Shown: in pieces, positions 41,247-53,200 of the stretch
Numbering within the stretch: the stretch's first letter is position 1
How the letters are laid out: every line of letters starts with the position of its first letter
Source: Mycobacterium sp. 852014-50255_SCH5639931
GTDB taxonomy: Bacteria; Actinomycetota; Actinomycetes; Mycobacteriales; Mycobacteriaceae
DNA: 64,000 nucleotides
Assembly: GCF_001665605.1 (NCBI RefSeq)
Contig: NZ_LZSV01000029.1
Span: 148,182-212,181 of the forward strand
Direction of reading: 5' to 3'
Notes under the pieces: model-generated
The model's database searches: none
What the model saw: only the letters and a program-made list of their open reading frames with translations
What the model was told of the DNA's origin: nothing
Program-made: the position numbers and the translations under genes

Positions 41247-44200
41247 CTAGAGGAGTCCGAGCAGTCGCAGGTCGGTGGCGTACTGGCTGATGATCGGCGC
41301 CGTTACGTGCGGAATGTCATGGTCGGGGCCGATTTTCGCTTCCCGGACCGCGGTGCGGAACCGGTCGGTCGGCGCGTAGGACCCGCGGCTCGGCTCCGGG
41401 GGCTGCAACTGCTCGGCCGCGTGCAACACGAACTGCAACACGTCCTGGACCGAGTGCCGGCGCTGCCGATCCGGCAGGGCACGCAGGGCGGCCTCGAACC
41501 GCTGCAACCACTCCCCGAAGTCGGCGATCCGCTGGATGGGATGGCCCGCCTCGATCAGCCAGTCGACGTACTCATCGAGTGCGATGCCGTCGTCGTGCGG
41601 GTTCATCACGTGGTAGGTCTGAAATCCGTCGACCGCCCGGGCGCCCAGCGTGGCGATCGCCTCGGCGACGAAACCGACCGGCAGCCCGTCGAAGTGTGCG
41701 CGTTGCCGATTGCCGTCGGCATCGAGCTGGAAGAACGACGCGGGCGCGATGCCGGTGGCCAGGATGCTCAACGCCGTCCGGGTGAAGACGTCCGGCAGAT
41801 TGAGCTGGCCCGCATACGCGGTGTCGGCCAGGATGACGTCGCAACGAAATACCGAGACCGGCAGGCCGCACAGGTCGTGGGCCTCGCGCAGCAGCACCTC
41901 GCCGGCCCACTTGCTGTTGGGGTATCCGTTGCCGTAGCTGTGGTCGATTCCGCGGGTGGGGCTGATGACCCGGATGTCGGCGTCCTCGGTGAACAGCGAC
42001 CGCTCGATCTGATAGCCCACGGCGCTCGTCGACACGTAGGCGTAGGGCTTGATCTTGGTGGTGAGTGCGATCCGGATCAGCTCGGCGGTGCCCATGACGT
42101 TCGGCCCGAAGAATTCGCGGTAGGGCAACACGGTGTTGACCAGCGCGGCGGGATCGACGATCAAATCGACGGTGTCGGCCAGCCGCTGCCAGGTCTGCCG
42201 GTCCAGGCCGAGGTTGGCTTCGCCCTTGTCGCCGGCGATGACCTCGAGATGATCGGCGGCCAGTTCCTGGTAGTGGCGCAACAGCTTCGGGTCGCCGCTG
42301 TCGAAGGTCTTGTCCAGCCGGCGTCGCGCATCGTCGGCGGATTTCGCGCGCACCAGGCAGATCAGGGTGCCGTCGACGAGTTGCATTCGCTCGAGCCATT
42401 GCAGAGCCAGGTAGCGGCCGAGGAAACCGGTGGCCCCGGTGAGCAGGACGGTCCGCGGCTCGGCTGTGGCCCGGGGCAGGCTCGGGGCCGCCGACAGCGT
42501 CGGGGCGTCGATGAACTTGTCCAGCCTCAGATCGCTGGCGCGCACCTCGGTGCTGTCACTTCCGTGCACGGCAGCAAAGAGCAGGTCGCTGGCCGGACTG
42601 TCATGTCGATCCAACCGCTCGCTCAGGCTTCTGACGGACGGGGCGTCGAAAACCGTGCGCACCGCCACGTCGGTGTCCAGGGCTTTGTTGATCGAGTCGA
42701 TCAGGCGCATCGCCGACAGCGAATCGCCGCCCAGGTCGAAGAACGACTCATCGACCCCGACCCGCTCGAGCCCCAGGACCTGGGCGTAGACGCCGGCCAC
42801 GATCTTCTCCGTCGGGGTGCGCGGCGCCTGGAAGGGTGTGGCGGCAAACACCGGCGCGGGCAGCGCCTTTCGGTCGATCTTGCCCGAGGAGGTCAACGGG
42901 AATCGCTCGAGCACGACGATCTGAGACGGCACCATGTAGTCGGGCAACCGTGCGCTCAGACGCTGACGCACCGCACCGACCTTGGTGTTGGTGCGGGGTT
43001 CGTTGGCATGGGGGGTACTCCGGCGGGCCCGGGTGTCTGGCGGGTAGAGATCGGTCACCGGTGGGGCGTGCCGGCGGTGCGGTTCGGGGCCGATGAAGAC
43101 GGCGTCGAGGGTGCCGGGTTGGGCGCCCCAGGTCACCGCGACGTGATATCCGGCGGCTTCGCCGGCGCGGTGCAACTGTTCGGGAGTGGCGGTATCGGGG
43201 GTCGCCGTGGCTCGGGCGAGCGCGTCGGCCAGCGGTAGCCCGGCCGCGAGGGCCTGTTCGACGTGGACGTCGGCGATCACTCCCGTATGGGGGATTTCGG
43301 CGACGCGGATCGTGGCGGGACGTTGCGTCATCAACTGGGTGCGCAACCCGTCCAGCCCCGCGCATTGGGCCCACGTCCAGGTGGGCACCGTCGCGAGCGA
43401 GCGTGCCGGCGTCGGTGTTTTATGGATGACAACGTCGTAGCGGTACCGGTTCACTTCGTTGTCGGCGAGCCCGCGTTTGACTTCGATGTCGAGCCCGGCC
43501 ACTGATGGGCGGTCGGCGGCCCAGGTAAGGAAAAACTCCGGGGCTAAGAGCAATTCGGATTCGCTGAGCATGGCGCGCTGAACCCACTGGCGGATCTCGG
43601 TGGTGTCTGTGCTGTCGGTGCGGGCCAGCGCGACCGCGGTTTGGAAGGCGGCTTGCAGGGTGTGGTTGCGGACGTCGCCGAGGAAGAGGACCCCGCCGGG
43701 GGCCAGTAGATCCATGGCGTTGTCGATGACCTCGGCCAGGTATTGCCGATTGGGGAAGTACTGGATGACCGAGTTGAGAACGACGGTGTCGAAGTAGCCG
43801 GGCGGCAGCCCCTCGACCACATGGGCGGGTTGGGTCAGCAGCTGGACCCGGTCGCGCCAAGGGATCTGCAACCTCTCCAGCGAGCGGGCCAGGTATTCGA
43901 TGGCCGCCGGCGAGATGTCGGTGGCGACGTAGTGCTCACAGTGCGGGGCGATCTGCGACAGCACCAACCCTGAGCCCGCGCCGATCTCCAACACTCTTCG
44001 CGGCCGCAGGGCGACGATCCGATCCACCGTTGCCGAGCGCCACTCCACCATCTCCTCGAGCGGAATCGGATCCCCGGTGTAGCTGCTGTTCCAACTCCGA
44101 AAATCCATGCCGAACGCCGACTCCCCGACCTGGGTGCCGTACAGCTCGTCCCAGACGTGCTGCCACCCTTCGACGGTTTCGGCGTCATGGTCGGTTCCGG

Positions 44201-47200
44201 CGCTGCGCTCGAGGGTGAGGTAGGCGACGAGGTGCGCTCCGGTCTTGGTGTGGTGCACGGTTGCGGCCGCCTGGGTGACCTGCGGGCACGACAGCAGGGT
44301 GTTTTCGATTTCGCCCAGTTCGATGCGCTGTCCGCGCAATTTGATCTGGGTATCGGCGCGGCCCAGGTAGTCCAGGGTTCCGTCCCGCGTCCAGCGCACC
44401 AGATCACCGGTGCGGTACATCCGCGCGCCGGCAGCGCCATAGGGATTCGCGACGAACCGTTCCGCGGTCAGGTCGACCCGGCCCAAATAGCCGTGCGCGA
44501 GCACCGGCCCGCTCACATACAACTCGCCGACCACTCCCCTGGGCACCGGGTTCAGCCGGGCGTCGAGAACCACCGCGCACGCTCCGGGCAGCGGGGCGCC
44601 GATGCCCACCGGCTGCCCCGCCGACAGCGGCGCAGTGCAGGTGACCCAGATCGTGGTCTCGGTGGGGCCGTAGGTGTTGAACATCCGCCGGCCCGGCGCC
44701 CAGGAGGCCGCCAACTCGGCCGGCAGGGCCTCCCCGATGGTGATCAGCGTGTCCACGCCCTGCAGCCGGTTCGGATCCAGCGACGACAACACCGTCGGGG
44801 TGAATACCGCCGCATTGACCTGCTGGCGTTGCAGCAACGTGGTCAACGCCTCCCCCGCGTAGGCGTCCCTGCCCGCCACCACCAGCGCCGCCCGCGACCT
44901 CACCGCCGCCAACAACTCGCCGACCGAAACATCGAAGGTCGGCGAGGCCACCATCAGCAGCCGCGAATCCGCTCCTAACCCGACGCCCTCGCCGAGTGCC
45001 GCCGCCAGCAGACCGGCGTGGCTGACGGCGACCCCTTTGGGGGCACCGGTGGACCCCGACGTGAACATCACGTACGCGGTGTTGCCCACCCCCAACGGCG
45101 TCAGCCGCTCGGCGTCGGTGATCGTGTCCGCGCAGCGCCCGCTCAGGTCCAGCCCGTCGACGCGCAGCACCGGGCGCGCCCCGGCCCCGGGCACGGTGTC
45201 GGCGCCACACGTCAACACCCACCCCGCGTAGACCGTGTCCAGCATCGTGGCGACCCGTTCGACCGGATAGGCCCGATCCACCGGCACATAAGCCCCGCCG
45301 GCCTTGACCACCGCCCACCAGGCCACCACCAACTCCAGACACCGATCCATCGCCACGCCCACGGCATGCTCGGGACCCACCCCGGCCTCGATCAGCATCC
45401 GCGCCAACCGCGTCGACCATTCATCCAGCTCTCGATACGACACCTCCCGGGCGCCGTCCACCACCGCCACCGCGTCGGGGCGGGCAGCCACCGCCGCGGC
45501 CAACAACTCCGGCGCCACCTCCACGGGCGTTCCCACGCCGGCGCCAGACCACTGCGACAGCATCAAGTCCCGCTCGCGGCGATCGAGCAGCGGGACGTCC
45601 CCCACCACCACCGACGCATCCGCCACCACCGCCTCGATCAGGCGTCCAAGCCAGGCGACCAACCGCTCGACGGTGGCCCGGTCGAACAGATCGGTGGCAT
45701 ACGTCACCACACCGGTGGCCATCGGCGCCGCCGGATCGTCGGTCGGCACTTCGCTGAACTCGAATTCCAGGTCGAATTTGGCGGTGCCCGTCGCCGCCGT
45801 CAGCGGCTCGACACTGAGCTCGTCGAACGACAACACCTCGGGGCGCACATTGTTCTGGAAGGCCATGAACACCTGAAACAGTGGATGGTGTGCCGTGGAT
45901 CGCGCGGGATTCAGCTGCTCGACCAGCCGCTCGAACGGGACATCCTGATTGCCGTAGGCATCCAGCGCCTTGTGGCGCACCTGCTGGAGCACATCGCTGA
46001 ACCGGTGCGCAGAAGTGATCCCCACCCGCAACACCCAGGTGTTGACGAAGAACCCGACCAGATCGTCGAGCGCCTGATCCAACCGTCCGGCAATCGGCGT
46101 GCCCATCACCACGTCCTCACCGACGCCGACTCGGTGCAACAGCACCGCCACCACCGCTTGGAGCACCATCGATGCCGTCGTATTATGCTCTGCCGCAACG
46201 CCTTTAACGCCCGCCCAGATTTGCGGGTCGATGGCCACGTCGATCGCATCACCGCGGAAACTGGGCTCCGGCGAACGGGACCGATCCGTCGGCAGCGACG
46301 CCACTACCGGCAGATCGGCCAGTTCTTGCCGCCAGTACCGCAACTGGCCCGCGATGACGCTATCCGGATCGGACTCAGCGCCCAACAACTCCGATTGCCA
46401 AAGCGTGTAATCCGCATACTGCACCGGCAACGGTGCCCACCGCGGCGCCTCCGCCCGCGCCCGCGCCCGGTACGCCTCGGCGATGTCCCTGACCATCGGC
46501 GCGAACGACCATCCGTCAAAAGCGATGTGGTGCAACACGATTGTCACCACATGCCGCTCGGGCCCGACGGAATAGATCTGCGCACGGACCGGGATCTCCG
46601 CGGACAAATCGAACCGATAACCCGCCAGCGCGATCACGTGGGCGGCGACATCCTGCTCCGGCAAAAACGTGACAGCCGGGTCCCCGCCTCGCCACATGCC
46701 CGCCTTGGCCGGCATCACCTGCTGAAACGGCACACCGTCGATGTCGGGAAATATGGTGCGCAGCGATTCGTGGCGGGCGACGACATCGTCGAGGGCCGAT
46801 TCCAACGCCGCGACGTTCAGGGGCCCGCTCATCCGAAAAGCGATCGGCATGTTGTAGGTCGCAACCCCGCCCTCGAAGCGGTTGAGGAACCACAGCCGGC
46901 TTTGGGCGAACGACAGCGGGACCACTGCGGGCCGCGGACCGGCCACCAACGGCTTACGCCGACCCGCATCTCGGCGCGAGTCGTCGGCTCCGACCCGGTC
47001 CGCACCCAGCAGTCCGAGCAGTTGCAGGTCGGTGGCGTACTTGATGATGATCGGCGCCGTCACGTGCGGAATGTCCGCGATGTCCTTGTCGGGGCCGATC
47101 TTCGCGTTTTGGACCGCGGCGCGGAACCGGTCGGTCGGCGCGTAGGACCCGCGGCTCGGCTCGGGGGGATGCAGCTGAGTAGCGTTGCGCAACAGCAACA

Positions 47201-50200
47201 TCTGCAGCACCGAGTGCCGGCGCTGTCGATCCGGCAGGGTACGCAGGGCGGCCTCGAACCGCTGCAACCACTCCCCGAAGTCGCCGATCCGCTGGATGGG
47301 ATGGCCCGCCTCGATCAGCCAGTCGACGTACTCATCGGGCCCGATGCCGTCGTCGTGCGGGTTCATCACGTGGTAGGTCTGGAAGCCACTCGATGAATCC
47401 CGGCCGGCCTGGGCGCCCAGCGTGGCGATCGCCTCGGCGATAAAGCCGACGGGCAGCCCGTCGAAGTGTGCGCGTTGCCGATTGCCGTCGGGGTCGAGCT
47501 GGAAGAACGAGGCGGGCGCGACGCCGGTGGCCAGGATGCTCAGCATCATGCGGGTCACGGTGTCCGGCAGGTTGAGCTGCCCCGCGTAGGTGGTGTCGGC
47601 CAGGATCATGCCGGAGCGGAAGACCGAGACCGGCACCCCGCACAGGTCGTGCGCTTCCCGCAGCAGCACCTCGCCGGCCCACTTGCTGTTGCCGTAGCCG
47701 TTGGCCAGACTCCCGTCCACGGTGCGGATCGGGCTGATGACCCGGATGTCGGCGTCCTCGGTGAACAGCGACCGCTCGATCTGGCGGCCGACGTCCGAAG
47801 TCGACACGTAGGCGTAGGGCTTGATCTTGGTGGTGAGTGCGATCCGGATCAGCTCGGCGGTGCCCATGACGTTCGGCCCGAACAGCTCTCGGTACGACAG
47901 GACCGCATTGACCAGGGCGGCGGGATCGACGATCAGATCGACGGTGTCGGCCAGCCGCTGCCAGGTCTGCCGGTCCAGGCCGAGGTTGGCTTCGCCCTTG
48001 TCGCCGGCGATGACCTCGAGATGATCGGCGGCCAGTTCCTGGTAGTGGCGCAAGAGCTTCGGGTCGCCGCTGTCGAAGGTCTTGTCCAGCCGGCGTCGCG
48101 CATCGTCGGCGGATTTCGCGCGCACCAGGCAGATCAGGGTGCCGTCGACGAGTTGCATTCGCTCAAGCCATTGCAGGACCAGGTAGCGGCCGAGGAAACC
48201 GGTGGCCCCGGTGAGCAGGACGGTCCGCGGCTCGGTCGTGGCCCGGGGCAGGCCGGGGGCGCCCGACAGCGTCGGGGCGTCGATGAACTTGTCCAGCGTG
48301 AGATCGCCGGCGCGCAGCTCGGCGGTATCGCCGCCGTGCACGGACGCGAAGCACCGATCGCTGGCCGGGCTCACGGCCGGGGCTGCTTCCAGCAGCCTGC
48401 CGTCCCTACCCAACAGCTGGCTCAGGCTTCTGACCGACGGCGCGTCGAAGATCGTGCGCACCGCCAGGTTGGTATCCAGGATCTTGTTGATCGCGGTGAC
48501 CAGGCGCATCGCCGACAGCGAATCGCCGCCCAGGTCGAAGAACGACTCGTCGACCCCGACCCGCTCCAGGCCCAGGGTCTGGGCGTACACACCGGCCAGC
48601 ACCTCTTCAACCACATCGGCGGGCGCCCGGTAAGGGCCGGCCCGGTATTCGGGTGCCGGCAGGGCGCGCCTGTCGAGCTTGCCGTTGACCGTGCGGGGCA
48701 GTGCCCGAACCACCATCACCGCGGCGGGGACCATGTAGGCCGGTAGCCGTTCGGCGAGCCGGGCACGGATCGCGGCTGGGTCCACCGCCCCGGGGACGGA
48801 CTCGGTGAGGTAGCCCACCAATCGTTTGTCGCCCGGGCGGTCCTCGCGGGCGATCACCGCCGCCTGCTCCACCCCGTCCAGCGCGGCCAGTGCCGCCTGA
48901 ATCTCACCGAGTTCGATGCGGTATCCGCGGATCTTGACCTGCTCATCGGCGCGGCCGAGATACTGCAGCTGCCCGTCGGCGCCCCACCGCACCAGATCCC
49001 CGGTGCGGTACATGCGTGTTCCGGGCTCCCCGAACGGACAGGCCACAAACCGCGACGCGGTCAGCCCGGCCCGGCGCAGATAGCCACACCCGACGCCGCG
49101 GCCGGCCACGTACAACTCCCCGACCATGCCGAACGGCACCGCCCGCAGCCAGCCGTCCAGCACGAACAGGGCCGCCCCTGGCACCGGTGCACCGATGGGC
49201 ACCACCGCCGACCCCGCCATCAGCGGGGCGCTGATCGCGGCGTAAACCGTGGTCTCGGTCGGGCCGTAGCCGTTGATCATCACCCGCCCGGGCGCCCACC
49301 GATCCACCACGTCGCCCGGGCAGGCCTCGGCGGCGACCATCAACGCCGCCGGCCCCAGACCCTCGGGTGAGAGCGTCGCCACGGCCGACGGGGTCTGGCT
49401 CAAGACGCTGACCCTTTCAGCCACGAGCAAGGCGTGGAAGTCGTCCGGTGCGGCCGCCACCGCCTCGGGCACCACGACCAGGCGGCCGCCGTGCAGCAAG
49501 GCGCCCCAGATCTCCCACACCGAGTAGTCGAAGGCGTAGGAGTGGCACTGCGTCCACACCTTTTCCGGCCCCGGCTCCACGCCGACGGCGAGTGAGTCGA
49601 ACAGCCGGGTGACGTTGTGGTGGGTGACGGCGACGCCCTTGGGGACACCTGTGGTGCCCGAGGTGTAGATGATGTGGGCGACGTCATCGGGGCCCGGCGG
49701 CGGGAGGCCCGTGTCTGGGCGGGCATCAACGGCGGGGTCGTCGGTGGCGATGGCCGGCACGTCGTACCCGCGCAGCCGGTCGGCCAGCCCGGTGGTGGTG
49801 ACCGCGGCGATCGGCGCGGCGTCCGCCATCATGAACTGGATCCGGGCCGGCGGGTGCGCCGGGTCGATCGGCAAATAGGCCCCGCCTGCCTTCAGCGTTG
49901 CCAGGATCGCGATGATCGCGTCGGCGCACCGGTTGAACAGCAGCGCCACACACTGGCCGGGTCCTACACCGTGTTCGATCAGCAAGTGCGCCAGGCGGTT
50001 TGACGCCAGATCAAGATCGCGGTACGTCATCTCGCGGCCGTCGAAGGTGACCGCCACCGCCTCGGGTGTGCGCGCCGCCTGCGCGGCGAACAGGCCCGGA
50101 ATCGACACCGGCGTCGCGGGCTGTGTCAATACCGCGCGGTTGCCGATCTCATCGAGGAGCGCGTGTTCGTCGGCATCGAGCAAATCCGTCGACGACAACC

Positions 50201-53200
50201 GAGCCGTCGGATCGGCGGTCATGGCCACCAGCACCCGCCGCAACCGCGCGCTCAGCGCTTCGATGCCGGCGGCGTCGAAGACGTCGGTGTCGAATTCGAT
50301 GCGCAGGCCCAATTGGTCGCCCGGCATGGCCTGCAGCGTCAGCGGGTAGTGGGTGGATTCGCGGGTGGCGACGTCGGTGATGGCCAGCTCGCGGACATCC
50401 AACGACGCGGCGGTGTCGATCGGGTAGTTCTCGTAGACGAACAGGGTGTCGAAGAGTTGGTCGTGGCCGGTGGCGCGGTGGATCTCGGTAAGCGCCAGGT
50501 GTTGGTGTTCGAGCGTGTGGTTGTGGTCGTTGCGCAGTTGGTCGAGCAGGTCGACGGTGCTGGTGGCCGGGGTGATGGTCGCGCGCACCGGCACCGTGTT
50601 GATCAACAGACCGACCATCGTTTCCGCGCCGGGCACGTCGGTCGGCCGGCCGGATACCGCGGTGCCGAAGGTGACGTCATGGTGGCCGGTCAGCCCCATC
50701 AGCAGCTGCGCCCACGCCGCCTGCAGCACGGTGTTGACGGTGGTGTGACACGAGCGCGCCAGGTCGGTCAGTGCCCGGGTGGTCTCCCCGGGCAACCGCG
50801 ACGCGGTCACGCCGCGCCGCCCGAGCCCCGATCGGCGAGGTGGAGCCACCAAGGTGGGGGTATCGAAGCCGGCCAGCACATCGCGCCAGGCCGCGCGGGC
50901 GGCCTCCAGGTCCCGATCGGCCAGCCAGCCGACGAACCGGCGATACGGCGTGGCCGCGGGGAGTCGCTGTCCGTAGTAGCCGGCGAAGATCTCCCCCAAC
51001 AGGATCGGCAGGGACCAGCCGTCGAGCACGATGTGGTGATTGGTCAGGACGACCCGGTGCCGGCCTTCGGCGGTGCGGATCAAAGCCACCCGAAAAGCCG
51101 GCGGCTGGGCGAGGTCGCAGACCGCGGCGCGTTCGGCGGCACACACCTGCTGGACCTGCTCCTCGGAGCCCAGTTCGAAAAACTGAAACGCCGGCGTGGG
51201 GTCGGCCGGAATGATTTGCACCGGTGCGTCGAATTCGTCGCAGAACCGGGCGGCCAGGTTGGGGTGGCGGTTGATGACCGCGTGTACGGCATCGTGCAGG
51301 CGATGCGGATCCAGCGGGCCGGTGACGGTGATGTCCAGCTGCATCGCGTACAGGTCGTCGCAGCCGCCGGTGGCGCCGGCGTGAAAGTGCAGTCCCTGCT
51401 GCAGGGGAGTCAACGGCAAGACATCGGCGATCCGGTACCGCTGCTGCAGCTCGTCGATCTGCGGTTGGCTGAGTCGGGCGGGGACGATATCGGAGGGCGT
51501 GAGTCCGCCGCCGCCGCGTTGGACGTGCGCGCAGATGCCGGCCAGGGCGTCGAACCACAGCCGGCTGAGCCGGCTGACCTGGCCGTGGTCGAGTGCCGAA
51601 GGGGCCCACGTCCAGGTCGCGTGCAGGTGTGGCCCGGCGCCGGTGTCATCGTCTTCCAAGGCGACGGCGTTGACTTCAACGGTGTGTCCCAAGGGCATCG
51701 GCACGGTGGTCGCGGCGGCGACCGACAGGCCGTCCTGGCTGACGCGCCACAGCTCGTCAGGGAGGTCGGCGGCGCCCGCGCCCATCCGGCCCAAATAGTT
51801 GAACCCGATCGCCGGATCTGAACCGGGCATGTCGATGTCGGCGTTGAGGTAACGCAGCAGCCCGAAGGTCAGGCCGTCGGGCAGGGCGCGGAGCTGTTCT
51901 TTGGCGTCTTTGATCACGGCACCCAGGGCCGAGTCACCGCCCACGACCTGAGCCCAGCGCAGCCCCGCGGCCGCCAGGGAGACCGGGTATTTGGTGGTGA
52001 ACCAGCCCACCGCGCGCGACAGGTCGACGTCGGGGAACAGGTCGTCGTGGCGCCCGTGGCCTTCAACGTCGATGCCGATGGGTGCGCCACCGTCGGCGCC
52101 GAAGTATTCGGCCCAGGCCATGCCGAAGGCGATCAGCAGGATGTCGGTGATGCCGGTGTGAAACGCCGCGGGCACCTCGCCCAGCAGCAGGCGGGTCGTC
52201 TCGGCATCCAGTCTTGCCGTCAGGTGCCCGGCGCCGGCATAGGTATCCACCTCGGGTTGTACCGGCGGCAGCGCGGCCGGGAGCGCCAACACCTTTCGCC
52301 AGCGGTCGGCCTGGTTGACGACTGCGGGGGCGTGGGCGCGCTCGTCGAGCAGTGCGGCCCAGCGGGCAAACGATGTCCCGGCCGCCGGCAGCGCGATCGG
52401 TTGCCCGCTGCGATGCTGACCCCACGCGATGTTCAAGTCCTCCAACAGGATTCGCCAGGACACCGCGTCGATGGCCAGGTGGTGAATGACCAGCGCCAAC
52501 TGGCCGGTGGCGGTCGCCCATAGTGCGCGGACCATTGCCCCGTCAGCCGGGTTCAACCGTGACCGGGTGTCTGCCAGCGCCTCGTCGGAGAGCGCGTCGA
52601 CGATCTGCAGGCAAGCGTCGGAGTCGGCCGAACCCGGCTCGGGCACGTGGAGCGACAGGTCGCCGGCATCGTCGGTGCCGGCGCGTAGCCGCAGCATGGC
52701 GTGCCGGTCCAGCAACGCCTGAAGAACGATCACCACGTCGGCCTCGGTGACCCCGGCGGGTGCCTGGACCACCATCGTCTGGTTGAACTGGTCGATCGGC
52801 CCGGCCACGGTGTAAAGCCAGCGCATGATCGGGGTGGCCGGCACCGGCCCGACGCCCTCATCGACCGGAACGGCTTCGACGCCGGCCACCGCGGCCACCC
52901 GGGCCAGCCGGGCCACGGTCTGCTCGACGAAGATGTCGCGCGGCCGACACGTCAGCCCGGCCGCCCGCGCCTGGGCCACCACCTGCATCGACAAGATGCT
53001 GTCCCCGCCCAGGTCGAAGAACGACTCATCAACCCCCACCCGCTTTAGCCCGAGCACCTGGGCGTAGATGCCGGCCAGGACCTCCTCGACCGCGTTGGTC
53101 GGCGCGCGGTAATGATCGACGTCCCCGTACCCCGGTGCCGGCAGGGCGCGAGTGTCGAGTTTGTTGTTGACCGTCAACGGCAGTGCGTCGACGCGAACCA

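Noticed and set aside
45018..47396. A 792-codon open frame on the plus strand, antisense to the NRPS
   Set aside because: Arg/Gln/His-rich translation without any domain, produced by the high-GC codon pattern of the NRPS. The similar long antisense frames at 41307-43238 and 54543-55943 are rejected for the same reason.
41250..48298. The R1/R2 repeat as a mobile element
   Set aside because: It consists entirely of in-frame reductase coding sequence, with no transposase, terminal inverted repeats or target duplication.
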